From NCBI RefSeq assembly GCF_025147325.1, contig NZ_CP102262.1, forward strand, positions 3,038,001 through 3,102,000: DNA of 64,000 nucleotides, read 5' to 3'. How positions within the stretch are numbered: the first letter of the stretch is position 1; every line of letters starts with the position of its first letter. Under the pieces are notes generated by a model. It worked only from the letters and a program-made list of their open reading frames with translations, searched no databases and was not told where the DNA came from. Made by a program: the position numbers and the translations under genes. The stretch comes from Bacteroides stercoris ATCC 43183. Lineage in GTDB: Bacteria > Bacteroidota > Bacteroidia > Bacteroidales > Bacteroidaceae. Shown in pieces: positions 24,867 to 33,291 of this stretch.

Positions 24867-25614
24867 GTTGTTTTATTAATGAATAAACAATATTATAATC
24901 AGATACAGTATTACAATTATACCATGTATCAACAGGGACAAACTGCATAGTATCTAAAGGTAAACTTCCAAAATAACCTTGAATAATTTCAAGATTAGTA
25001 CCACGAATTTGGGTTGGAATCAGGTTTCTTATGACTCCTGATAATCTCTCGACAGAAAGGAACTTCCAGATTTGTGCCGAATTATATATGGCTTGAAACG
25101 GTTCTGCAATCTCTAACGACAAATGCTTGGTATCATAAAGATAATGTATATGACCGTTCATATCTACATATAAAACGACGGATTTTCGGGAAGTAATAAA
25201 TTCACGGTTAGCTGTAATAACATTGTTGTTTGAAGAAATAACCTGTTCGAAGCTACCTCCATCATAAAACAGATCTCCTTCCACAAATATTACTTCATCA
25301 CATTCCGATGGAACAGCCTCTATTCCTTTTATCAAACTATATCCCGATCCGTAATCTTCATAATGAGAATTATAGACCAACTCTATCTTATCTTTGAATT
25401 CCTGCAAATTACAATTTATAAAAGCGGACAGTTCTTCAAACAAATATCCGCCTACAATTATATATTTGTCAAGACTACGGGCTTTATCCAAAATCTGATA
25501 AAGCAATGAGTATCGAGGATTTTCCTGAAAATAAAGACACTTCAAGGTATCTCGAGAAGTATCCTTATTGAATCGGGTAGCTGTGCCCGCTACTGTTATT
25601 ATTAAAGCTTTCAT
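24850..25614 (-). CDS. LicC-like nucleotidyltransferase (NTP transferase family)
   Basis: A 254-residue sugar-phosphate/choline-phosphate type nucleotidyltransferase. The N-terminal nucleotide-binding segment reads ALIITVAGTATRFNKDT, a variant of the usual GxGTRL loop, then DTLKCLYFQENPRYSLLYQIL and the metal-binding strand VIFVEGDLFYDGG. Close to the C-terminus TWYNCNTVSDYNIV fits the family. Relatives (LicC, PntC) make CDP-choline or CMP-aminoethylphosphonate. Beside PEP mutase it likely activates a phosphonate with CTP. Its ATG overlaps the epimerase stop (ATGA). Confidence 0.75.
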   Translation of the reverse strand: MKALIITVAGTATRFNKDTSRDTLKCLYFQENPRYSLLYQILDKARSLDKYIIVGGYLFEELSAFINCNLQEFKDKIELVYNSHYEDYGSGYSLIKGIEAVPSECDEVIFVEGDLFYDGGSFEQVISSNNNVITANREFITSRKSVVLYVDMNGHIHYLYDTKHLSLEIAEPFQAIYNSAQIWKFLSVERLSGVIRNLIPTQIRGTNLEIIQGYFGSLPLDTMQFVPVDTWYNCNTVSDYNIVYSLIKQHEINK

Positions 25615-26609
25615 CTGTATTTAGAAAGATTTTGTACACACATATCCAACCCCTCCGATAATGAAACTACAGGTTTCCAGTTTGTACGTTTGCGAATTTT
25701 ATCAGTATCCAATATCCTACGTTCCGGATCAGAAGCGCGATACCCCTCAAACTTTATTATAGGTTCGGCAATATTCAACTTATCGGCTATCAGCTTCACT
25801 AAATCAATAATTGAAACTTCTTCATCCGTAGCTACATTATAAACTGTACCGTCCAATGCAGAGGTAGAAGCCATCAACTCTAAAACTGCACGACAGCTAT
25901 CTATATTATGCAGAAAAGAACGCATATTCTTTTTTGAATTTTCTAATAATATAACCTCACCGGTTTTCGATAAACTATCTATGATATGAGGAATTATGTG
26001 TTTGGCAAAACGCTCATGATTACTATAAACATTGGCAAAACGAATGGAACAACCTTTTATCAGCCCTTTATCCACCGCATCTTTCATAAAGAATTCGGTA
26101 AGTAATTTCCCTACGGCATAGCTGGTTCTCTGACTGTGCTCAGCTGTGGCAAGCAGCAAAAAATCATCTTCCTTTACTCCACCGCATTCATTCCAGGATT
26201 GCATGGAATAAACTTCCGAAGTAGAACAATTGATATAAGTATCGGCATGTACAGAAATTGCCTGTTGCAAAAAAGAGCGCATGGATACGACATTTGTTGT
26301 AAATGTATGCTCAACCTCATAAAAATGTTCTGTATGTACTACGGCCGCACAATTAATATATATAGTCCTTGCATAATCCTGCTGAATCCTCCCGACTAAA
26401 CGAGATATTTCAGACATTTGCTCCACATTATTCAAATCATACTCATAGAAAAGAAAATTCTTATTGTTCACAATATCTTGCACAGCATCTATAGAACTTG
26501 CAAAAAAGTTGTCAAAGCCAATAACAGTATGCCCGTCATTCAAAAGTTGACGGGCAAGTTCATTACCGGTCATACCGGTAACGCCGCTTATTACATATAA
26601 ATTCTTCAT
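25611..26609 (-). CDS. NAD-dependent epimerase/dehydratase (extended SDR)
   Basis: A 332-residue extended short-chain dehydrogenase. The NAD site is YVISGVTGMTGNELARQLL, and the catalytic Ser/Tyr/Lys are in NCSTSEVYSMQS and SYAVGKLLTEFF. A region RFANVYSNHERFAKHIIPHIID fits nucleotide-sugar epimerases/dehydratases. The ATG at 26,609 (MKNLYVISG) is preferred; the alternative at 26,627 is a TTG that would overlap the upstream gene. It may make the sugar precursor or act on a CMP-phosphonate. The product is not predictable from sequence alone. Confidence 0.82.
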   Translation of the reverse strand: MKNLYVISGVTGMTGNELARQLLNDGHTVIGFDNFFASSIDAVQDIVNNKNFLFYEYDLNNVEQMSEISRLVGRIQQDYARTIYINCAAVVHTEHFYEVEHTFTTNVVSMRSFLQQAISVHADTYINCSTSEVYSMQSWNECGGVKEDDFLLLATAEHSQRTSYAVGKLLTEFFMKDAVDKGLIKGCSIRFANVYSNHERFAKHIIPHIIDSLSKTGEVILLENSKKNMRSFLHNIDSCRAVLELMASTSALDGTVYNVATDEEVSIIDLVKLIADKLNIAEPIIKFEGYRASDPERRILDTDKIRKRTNWKPVVSLSEGLDMCVQNLSKYR

Positions 26610-26616
26610 ATCCAAT

Positions 26617-27360
26617 TTAAACTCCAAGAATTAAACGTTCCTTATAAAACACATCCAAAAAATCCGGATATAGTCGATATTCTGCTTCAACATCGTACTT
26701 TACCGCATTATAATGTACCTTGCCTGTCGATAGTTCAAAATAAACATATTGGGCACAAGGATTTTGATTGCGTGGTTGTCCTACAGAACCGGGATTTATG
26801 AAAACTGTTTTTTTCTTATTACGCAAGCGAGGACATTCATCCGGATAAAAACATGACATATTATGAGGAAGATGGGTATGCCCCGAAAAAACATAGTCAT
26901 AATTACGATAATAAATATTGGAAAAGGCATCAGGTCCTAATTTTCCCCAAAAAACATCATTTATACTCCCATGAAGAAACAATAGATGCTTGCCCTGACA
27001 CTCTATTGCATGTAATCCTGTTGAAATCATATTTTCTTTTATGTATAAAAGAGAGGCTTCGCTCAGAATAGAAGAAGTATATTGAAGCATTTGTTTACCA
27101 CGTTCCGTAGAAAAATGGCTCAAATCACCATCAAGCAAAGCCTTTTCGTGATTTCCCATCAGATTTACAACTACAGGGTAGGAAAGTTTCTCTAATTCTG
27201 AAATCACTTCATTGGGACGCATCCCGTAGTTAATGATATCCCCTAATATAACAACTGCATCCGGCAAATATCCCTGTGCTTGAATGTCAGACAAGACAGC
27301 TTTTAGCGCTGTTAAATTTGCGTGAATATCGGATAATATAACAAATTTATCTTTATTCAT
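26617..27360 (-). CDS. calcineurin-like metallophosphoesterase
   Basis: A 247-residue two-metal phosphoesterase of the YfcE/MJ0936 type. Metal-binding motifs appear in order: ILSDIHANLTAL, VILGDIINYG, NLMGNHEKALLDG, LFLHGS, and VFSGHTHLPHN, with a later INPGSVGQPRN typical of this group. It overlaps the decarboxylase gene by 8 bases. Placement between phosphonate genes suggests it removes a phosphate from a pathway intermediate, but it could equally be a housekeeping-type phosphatase recruited to the operon. Confidence 0.88.
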   Translation of the reverse strand: MNKDKFVILSDIHANLTALKAVLSDIQAQGYLPDAVVILGDIINYGMRPNEVISELEKLSYPVVVNLMGNHEKALLDGDLSHFSTERGKQMLQYTSSILSEASLLYIKENMISTGLHAIECQGKHLLFLHGSINDVFWGKLGPDAFSNIYYRNYDYVFSGHTHLPHNMSCFYPDECPRLRNKKKTVFINPGSVGQPRNQNPCAQYVYFELSTGKVHYNAVKYDVEAEYRLYPDFLDVFYKERLILGV

Positions 27361-28486
27361 TATGCGAGAGGAATTCCATGAAACATTCCTTGTTTTCCAG
27401 TGTGGTAGTAGTAGGACGACCTAAATCTGTACGAGAATCAATCTTTACCTTCAACTCAAGCAGTACGGGACCATCTAACAATTGTAAATGTTGTAAAGCT
27501 TCCTGTATTTCAGACTCTGAAGTGACAGAAAATGCATGACGATAGCCACAGGCTCTTGCTATTGCAGGAATATCAAGTTGGAAACCCAATGTAGGCTGCC
27601 CCCCAACAGATTCGTGAGCACCATTATTAAAAAGAATATGATAATAATTAGCAGGAGAAAGACTGCCAATATTACTAATAGCGCCCATATGCATAATAAA
27701 AGCACCATCACCGTCTAGACAGTAAACTTTACGCTCGGGATGTTTTAAAGCAATTCCCAAAGCGATAGAAGAACTGTGTCCCATAGAGCCTACAGTAAGA
27801 AAATCACGACTGTGTCCATGTCCTTTGACCTCACGGTATTCAAACAATTCACGTGAGAGCTTGCCTGTAGTAGAAACGACAATATCTGTTTCGTGTAAAT
27901 GATCTATAACCAGCTTCAATGCATCTTCGCGAGATAAAGGATAAACATTGTTCTGCTTTTTCTGAAGTTTATATTTATCAAAAGTATCTTTACGGACCAC
28001 TATGGCATGAGGAACAGATTTCTCATAAGCAGACACAATAACTTCATGAATCTGAGCCAATGCTTCATCTTCATCCATGTCAAGAATGATATAGGGAATT
28101 TTCATAGCTTCCAATAAATCCAAAGTAACCTCACCTTGCTTTTTATGCTGAGGTTCATCTTTTGTTCCAGGCTCACCGCGCCAGCCAACCATTAATAAAA
28201 TAGGAAGACTGTAAACTTTTTCATCGGCAAGAGACAATAGCGGATTCACCGTATTACCCAAACCTGAGTTTTGCATATATACCAAAGGTAGTTTACCGGA
28301 AGCCATATAATATCCTGCAGCAATACCAACAGCAGTACCTTCATTGGCGGCAATGATATGTTTGCCAGCAGAAGCATGATCTGTAATATAAGCGCAAATG
28401 TTCTTCAACAAAGAATCGGGAACCCCGGTAAAAAAATCTACACCGTGGGCAAGAAAAAGATTAAAGACTTTCTCGACATTCAGCAT
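27353..28486 (-). CDS. ppd: phosphonopyruvate decarboxylase
   Basis: A 377-residue thiamine-diphosphate enzyme that converts phosphonopyruvate to phosphonoacetaldehyde and pulls the unfavourable PEP mutase reaction forward. N-terminal PYR domain has GVDFFTGVPDSLLKNICAY and the catalytic Glu in AANEGTAVGIAAGYYMA. The C-terminal PP domain has the ThDP motif CLDGDGAFIMHMGAISNIG followed by FNNGAHESVGGQPT, which is specific for this family (also called AepY). It starts 12 bases after the PEP mutase stop codon. Confidence 0.93.
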   Translation of the reverse strand: MLNVEKVFNLFLAHGVDFFTGVPDSLLKNICAYITDHASAGKHIIAANEGTAVGIAAGYYMASGKLPLVYMQNSGLGNTVNPLLSLADEKVYSLPILLMVGWRGEPGTKDEPQHKKQGEVTLDLLEAMKIPYIILDMDEDEALAQIHEVIVSAYEKSVPHAIVVRKDTFDKYKLQKKQNNVYPLSREDALKLVIDHLHETDIVVSTTGKLSRELFEYREVKGHGHSRDFLTVGSMGHSSSIALGIALKHPERKVYCLDGDGAFIMHMGAISNIGSLSPANYYHILFNNGAHESVGGQPTLGFQLDIPAIARACGYRHAFSVTSESEIQEALQHLQLLDGPVLLELKVKIDSRTDLGRPTTTTLENKECFMEFLSHNE

Positions 28487-28498
28487 ACTGTAAATATA

Positions 28499-29800
28499 TT
28501 ATTTAGTACCAGGAATCAATTCCAAAATCTCTTTAATAGGCATGCATAAATCACGGACTTCCTGAGCTCGTCCGTTTTCCAAAATAGTACATGCAACCCG
28601 CATCATGGCCGGATAAGCAGCACGAAGCATGTGATTGGCATAAATTACCACATTCACCCCCCACTTACGAAGTTCGCTTTCGTGAATATGATCATATGTA
28701 GTAGGAACAACAACAATAGGAACGTGGGCATACCTCTGACGAAAAGTAAGACAGAATTCCTTGATATCTTCACCGGACTTATTTTTACTATGAATCATAA
28801 TACCATCAGCACCCGCTTCAACATAAGCATAGGCGCGTTCCAAAGCGTCACTCATAGGTTTGCCGGCAATAAGGCTTTCAATACGGGCAATAATCATAAA
28901 ATCCTGAGTAACCTGCGCTTCCTTACCTGCTTTTATTTTCGCACAAAAACCCTCAATCGTATCTTGAGTTTGAATTGCATCAGTACCAAAAAGAGAGTTT
29001 TTTTTCAATCCTACTTTATCTTCGATAATAATCGCAGAAATACCATGGCGTTCAAGCGTACGAACTGTGAATGTAAAATGCTCTATCTTGCCACCTGTAT
29101 CGCCATCAAAAATGATAGGTTTAGTAGTACATTCAAGGATATTATTCAAATCCTGCAAACGAGTTGTAAGGTCAACGGCCTCAATATCCGGTTTACCTTT
29201 ACTGGTAGAATCAGTCAAACTGCTGGACCACATACCGTCAAAAACTTCACGTTTATCACCTTTCTGGATTTCAAGATTCTCAATAATAAGTCCGCAAAGA
29301 CCATCATGCGCCTCAAGAATACGAACAATCGGTTTAGCATTTATTAAACGGCGAAGAGTTTTTAAACGAATATCAGGAGTTGTTCCAATAGATTTTATCT
29401 CTTTATCAAGAGAAGAGGAATTTATACCTTTCGTATATGGTATTTCTATCACCTTTCCTCCTTGCTCATTCATTACCTCAAATACCTGTTCACGAATTTC
29501 ACGCAAAGGACCGTTTTTCCAATCATCGCCGTGAATGATATAGTCCGGTCTGATACGTTTTAAATTATCAACATAACTCCACTCTTCCTGAGGGATTACT
29601 TCTGAAACTCCCTTAATATTCTCCACCACTTCTTTACGCTGCTCGTATGTCAGATAAGGAAGGCGCTTATGTTCTGCAATGGCCTTGTCTGTCAAAAGAC
29701 CAACTATTACATCGCCATATTTGGTGGCTTCATTAATGATATGGATCAGACCGGGATGCATAATGTCAGCGGTCATACCAATATAAACTTTCTTATTCAT
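28499..29800 (-). CDS. pepM: PEP mutase fused to an N-terminal cytidylyltransferase-like domain
   Basis: A 433-residue fusion. Residues about 1-130 form a TagD-like nucleotidyltransferase domain (VYIGMTADIMHPGLIHIINEA; the usual HxGH reads HPGL; a second motif YTKGINSS replaces the RTEGISTT type). Residues about 150-430 are phosphoenolpyruvate mutase, which forms the C-P bond: metal site FDGDTGG (231-237) and the hallmark loop EDKVGLKKNS (260-269), then MIHSKNKSGEDI. It opens the phosphonate part of the capsule operon after a 550-base gap and is followed by ppd. A -7 box at 30,203 could serve it. Confidence 0.92.
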   Translation of the reverse strand: MNKKVYIGMTADIMHPGLIHIINEATKYGDVIVGLLTDKAIAEHKRLPYLTYEQRKEVVENIKGVSEVIPQEEWSYVDNLKRIRPDYIIHGDDWKNGPLREIREQVFEVMNEQGGKVIEIPYTKGINSSSLDKEIKSIGTTPDIRLKTLRRLINAKPIVRILEAHDGLCGLIIENLEIQKGDKREVFDGMWSSSLTDSTSKGKPDIEAVDLTTRLQDLNNILECTTKPIIFDGDTGGKIEHFTFTVRTLERHGISAIIIEDKVGLKKNSLFGTDAIQTQDTIEGFCAKIKAGKEAQVTQDFMIIARIESLIAGKPMSDALERAYAYVEAGADGIMIHSKNKSGEDIKEFCLTFRQRYAHVPIVVVPTTYDHIHESELRKWGVNVVIYANHMLRAAYPAMMRVACTILENGRAQEVRDLCMPIKEILELIPGTK

Positions 29801-30351
29801 AAATTTTATATAAGTTAGTTATTATGTTAGCACTAAATTTGAACATATCGTGAAAAAGGAAGTAAGCACTCTATTAATTGCATACGCCTTCGGGAACACT
29901 TGTAAAGCACTCCAATCGTTTTTTACTAATTAATACGTTTTGATTTTGATATTAGCTTGTAGCTAAAGATTTTATCAGCTGTCGTGTTAACAAAGTCATG
30001 ACAACTATTAAATACCCTTGGAAAGTGATAAATTACCGTTATCTCAACTTCAACATCACTGGCATAATGAAGTGAATTATTGCATTGAATAGCAAACTTC
30101 TGCTGCCCATCATTCAAACTAAATTCTGATAGAACCCAAGTTTGGTACTTGAAATAAAATCTTTTAGTCCTTCACTGTTATACATAACATTTTAGTTTGT
30201 AGCAAAAGTATCGCTTTTAAAGGAGAAGCCTAAACAGAGGGCTTACTCAATAACTCAAAATAAAGACTTAATTTTAAAAGTTTATGGACAAACTAAGATT
30301 TGCATATTTATGTTTGGGGAAGCATCAGAACCGGCTTCCGAACAATGCCAA
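29801..30351. other. 550-base gap in the capsule locus, no sure gene
   Basis: AT-rich DNA between the toxin gene and PEP mutase. On the minus strand an open stretch from about 30,160 to 29,926 encodes a plausible but start-less peptide (parts read FYFKYQTWVLSEF and DVEVEITVIYHFPRVFN); it may be the remnant of a lost gene. A TACTTTTG box at 30,203-30,210 could be an internal promoter. Nothing else was recognised. Confidence 0.55.
30203..30210 (-). promoter_or_regulatory. candidate internal promoter before the phosphonate genes
   Basis: On the minus strand TACTTTTG matches TAnnTTTG, with a TTAG (imperfect -33) 19 bases upstream. It would give a leader of about 400 bases ahead of the PEP mutase gene. 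Confidence 0.4.
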
Positions 30352-30681
30352 CTATCTTGACTGTTTTAATATTTCTGCTATGGTATGACGAATCATCTCC
30401 GGAGATTGCCGTGTATCCAAAATAGAAATAATCAAAATCTCGTTTCGGGATATGGCATAATAAATAACATTAGGAGTATTTATCAAATAACGGACATCGT
30501 ATTTATCATCTGAAAAATAGAAATCGCGCATTCCCATACAAGGGAAAGAAGCCAACAGATTTATGTGAGATGAAATCTTGTATTTTACTTTTGTTGCAAC
30601 TGCCTTTCCAAATAAAGAATCTACCTTCTCCAGCAAAGAAACGAAATCTTCTATGGCAGAAGCCAGCCATACTATTTCCAT
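30352..30681 (-). CDS. RelE/ParE-family toxin
   Basis: A 109-residue protein with the ParE/RelE-type layout: an N-terminal WLASAIEDFVSLLEKVDSLFG, a middle helix-turn SSHINLLASFPCMGM, and C-terminal strands KYDVRYLINTPNVIYYAISRNEILIISILDTRQSPEM. Members poison gyrase or cut mRNA on the ribosome; which applies here is not clear. It overlaps the antitoxin gene by 10 bases. The pair sits inside the capsule operon, between the WecA-like and PEP mutase genes. Confidence 0.85.
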   Translation of the reverse strand: MEIVWLASAIEDFVSLLEKVDSLFGKAVATKVKYKISSHINLLASFPCMGMRDFYFSDDKYDVRYLINTPNVIYYAISRNEILIISILDTRQSPEMIRHTIAEILKQSR

Positions 30682-30902
30682 CCCATTCGCAGGTTAATCA
30701 TCTCATCTACCTGTGAATTGGGAATACAATGCCCTGCACGTTGTTCTTCTATGGCAAAATCCACTAAATTACGCATCATCTCCTTAGGTAAAGAAGCTAT
30801 GAAATCATCCACATTGCGGCAGGACGATTCGTATGCCATAGCAGCCTCATTGGCTGATTGAGGCTCCGGCTCTTGATTCTTATACAACTTGGCTTCGTTC
30901 AT
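30672..30902 (-). CDS. antitoxin partner of the ParE-type toxin
   Basis: A 76-residue acidic protein directly upstream of and overlapping the toxin gene. It starts MNEAKLYKNQEPEPQS and has a helical region DDFIASLPKEMMRNLVDFAIEEQRAGHCIP, then SQVDEMINLRMGW, which may be the toxin-binding tail. It lacks a familiar DNA-binding motif, so the family is uncertain. An AAGGAG lies just before the ATG, unusual for this genome, which otherwise shows few such sites. Confidence 0.7.
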   Translation of the reverse strand: MNEAKLYKNQEPEPQSANEAAMAYESSCRNVDDFIASLPKEMMRNLVDFAIEEQRAGHCIPNSQVDEMINLRMGWK

Positions 30903-30990
30903 CGCTCCTTAATTTTCTTCAAAAATAAACCTAAATATCGGAAATACCTAAGGTTTACTCACTTATTTTCTTCACTGTATTTGCAATCAT

Positions 30991-32085
30991 CTATCGTTTC
31001 CTATCTCTCAAATAATCCCACCACAGATTCAATCCTACCCAAATCACAATATCGGCAATCAGCAGCACCGTATTGTTTATATAAGGAACCAACAGGATAT
31101 TGGCCGCACTGAAAGCGCAGGACATGGAGAGCAGACTCAGCATCGCCCTTCGCGGCGACAGCCCTATCGCCAGCAGTTTATGATGGATATGGTTCTTGTC
31201 CGGCTCGAAAGGGCTGTGTCCCTCGCGGATGCGGACCAGGACGACACGCACCACATCGAACGCCGGAATAATCAGGGTGCTGAAAGCTATGAGAAAGGCG
31301 CCTTCGGTGTAAGGCATGATATCCGTGTTGTGCTGGCTGTACTTTATGGCAAGGAAACTGAGGGTATAGCCCAAGGTAAGGCTTCCCGTATCGCCCATGA
31401 AAATCTTGCGGGCACGCTCCACACTGCCGAACACGTTGTAATAGAAGAACGGCACAAGCACGCCGAAAGTACCGGCCGAAAGCATGGCATAGCTCCACAG
31501 GCCCTTGCTGATGAACAGGAAGGTGAAAACCAGCAATGCCACACTGCTCAAGCCTGAGGCAAGACCGTCGATGCCGTCTATCAGGTTGATGGCGTTGGTG
31601 ATGAAGACCACCGTAAGCACAGTGAAAGGTATGCCGACATAAGCCGAAAGCTCGTGTATGCCGAACAGGCCGTACAAATCGTTTATCCAAAGTCCCGACA
31701 AGGGGAAAAGGCAGGCACAGAAGATTTGGATGGCAAACTTCTGGCGGTAGCGCACACCGACAAGGTCGTCGGCAATGCCCGTCAGGTAGAGCAGCGTCAT
31801 GCCGCAGGCAAACAGCAAAAGTTCCGGAAGCAGATAGCTGGCATAGAGCGTGGAAATGCTGTTACCGTCCAGCAGGCGGAAAGCATAGACAAGGCAGAAA
31901 GCAAACAGGGTGGTGGGGAAAAATGATACGCCCCCCAACCGCGGGATAGCTCTCTTATGTATCTTACGGTCATCCGGTATGTCAAAAAGTTTTTTGCGCA
32001 GGGATATCAATAGGATACGCGGTATCAGAATACGGGCAATAACTGCCGATATCAGAAAGGTAAGAATAATAAAAATGAAGTTCAC
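30991..32085 (-). CDS. WecA/MraY-family undecaprenyl-phosphate sugar-1-phosphate transferase
   Basis: A 364-residue polytopic enzyme that starts the capsule repeat unit by moving a sugar-1-phosphate to undecaprenyl phosphate. Family motifs are KIHKRAIPRLGGVSFF (after DIPDDR), the Asp-rich TGIADDLVGVRYRQKF, NAINLIDGIDGLASGLS, and GDTGSLTLGY, with the C-terminal DKNHIHHKLLAIGLSPR loop. The start is a GTG at 32,085. It follows upxZ and is probably the initiating transferase of this locus. In many Bacteroides loci this gene comes last rather than third. Confidence 0.93.
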   Translation of the reverse strand: MNFIFIILTFLISAVIARILIPRILLISLRKKLFDIPDDRKIHKRAIPRLGGVSFFPTTLFAFCLVYAFRLLDGNSISTLYASYLLPELLLFACGMTLLYLTGIADDLVGVRYRQKFAIQIFCACLFPLSGLWINDLYGLFGIHELSAYVGIPFTVLTVVFITNAINLIDGIDGLASGLSSVALLVFTFLFISKGLWSYAMLSAGTFGVLVPFFYYNVFGSVERARKIFMGDTGSLTLGYTLSFLAIKYSQHNTDIMPYTEGAFLIAFSTLIIPAFDVVRVVLVRIREGHSPFEPDKNHIHHKLLAIGLSPRRAMLSLLSMSCAFSAANILLVPYINNTVLLIADIVIWVGLNLWWDYLRDRKR

Positions 32086-32176
32086 GGCAATAACTGTTGT
32101 TTAGTAATTAGCGGTTGATAGCTGAAAAACATAAACGCTTACTGACAGGGAGAGAGAGGAAAATTGTCAGGCAGAA

Positions 32177-32653
32177 TCAATCTATAATCTCGAAAGGGTA
32201 TTGATTCTCTTCCATATTCTTCAACTCGCCGATGATTTCCTTCTGCTCCGGCGTCAAAGAAGCCATATCCCAGGTATTGATAATGGAGTGGGCCTCAGCG
32301 GCAAGTTTTTCTTCGTATACCTCGCCGTAGCAGCAGGTTAGAAGACGCACTTTCAGAAGCGAATCCGGAAGCTTGTCGAGAACATTCAGGCAACGGTCGA
32401 GCAGGCGCTGGATATACTGCTGCTTGCGGCCATTGTCGTAGAATGTGGCATTCAGGGCTACGAGAATGGAGAGGCAAAGTTCGGCTTCCTCTTCCGGCGT
32501 GTTGCCTTCCAAGGTGTTGTACAAATCAAGCGCTTGCTCGTAAACTTCGCGATTCAGACGGGCAAAGTGATCGCTGTAAATGGGACTGCCGTCCATGCCC
32601 AGATTCAAGAGTTCATGGGCACGGACGTACAAAGATGAAACGTGTTCGTTCAT
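32177..32653 (-). CDS. upxZ: UpxZ-family antitermination antagonist
   Basis: A 158-residue helical protein of the UpxZ type. In Bacteroides such proteins inhibit the UpxY antiterminators of other capsule loci, so that few capsules are made at once. The sequence runs VSSLYVRAHELLNLGMDGSPIYSDHFARLNREVYEQALDLYN, then LCLSILVALNATFYDNGRKQQYIQRLLDR, matching the family. It is the second gene after upxY, which is the usual place. Confidence 0.9.
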   Translation of the reverse strand: MNEHVSSLYVRAHELLNLGMDGSPIYSDHFARLNREVYEQALDLYNTLEGNTPEEEAELCLSILVALNATFYDNGRKQQYIQRLLDRCLNVLDKLPDSLLKVRLLTCCYGEVYEEKLAAEAHSIINTWDMASLTPEQKEIIGELKNMEENQYPFEIID

Positions 32654-32691
32654 TTTTATACTGATAAATAAATTATTGAATTACAAGTGTT

Positions 32692-33291
32692 TCAGATTAC
32701 ACCTATCGGTTCTATAAGCGAAGAGTGAATAAATGTAGTGGCTACTGCCATGACGCCTTCTATGTTTACCACCACACGGCGGTCGTGGCGCAGACGGACA
32801 AACTCGCCCACGGCTCCTTCGAAAACTCCGCCCGTGATGCGTACTTTGGTTCCTTTCACCAGTTTCAGTTCTTCCGGCTCCACGTAGATGACGGCCTCGT
32901 CGTACGTGCCTGCAACCAGTATGAAGCTGCGCATCTGCGCATCCGGAATAATAACCGGCTGATGGGTCTCACGGTTCATGATATAGCGTACCGGTATGTT
33001 CAGAACCGGATTGTTTTTGATTTCATCGATACGGGAACGGGTGGAACGGAGAAATACCAGGTTGTGTATGGCGGGAACGAGCTTGCGGACGCGGCGTTCG
33101 TTCCTTATGACATACTCGTAGCGCATGGGGATGAAATTCTCTATATTTTCCTTGTCGAGATAGTCCTTCAAGGACAATTCGCGGCTGTATGTTACGCGGA
33201 CGGCATACCAGTGCAACTGGCAATCCTTGTGGGACTGACACACAGGGGCGTGCTGCAATTCTGCTTGATTATTGTCTGACGGACCGGGCAT
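32692..33291 (-). CDS. upxY: UpxY-family transcription antiterminator (NusG-like)
   Basis: A 199-residue NusG paralog that lets RNA polymerase read through its own capsule operon from a site in the 5' leader. The NGN domain begins at LHWYAVRVTYSRELSLKDYLDKENIENFIPMRYE, and a KOW-type segment appears as KGTKVRITGGVFEGAVGEFVRLR. The ATG at 33,291 is preferred; an upstream GTG at 33,330 would add 13 residues. It is the first gene of the capsule operon and has a long leader behind the promoter at 33,555-33,585. Confidence 0.92.
   Translation of the reverse strand: MPGPSDNNQAELQHAPVCQSHKDCQLHWYAVRVTYSRELSLKDYLDKENIENFIPMRYEYVIRNERRVRKLVPAIHNLVFLRSTRSRIDEIKNNPVLNIPVRYIMNRETHQPVIIPDAQMRSFILVAGTYDEAVIYVEPEELKLVKGTKVRITGGVFEGAVGEFVRLRHDRRVVVNIEGVMAVATTFIHSSLIEPIGVI

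Noticed and set aside
29926..30117. A 63-residue minus-strand gene before PEP mutase
   Set aside because: Only a TTG start, no family and no good context; described as a possible remnant instead.
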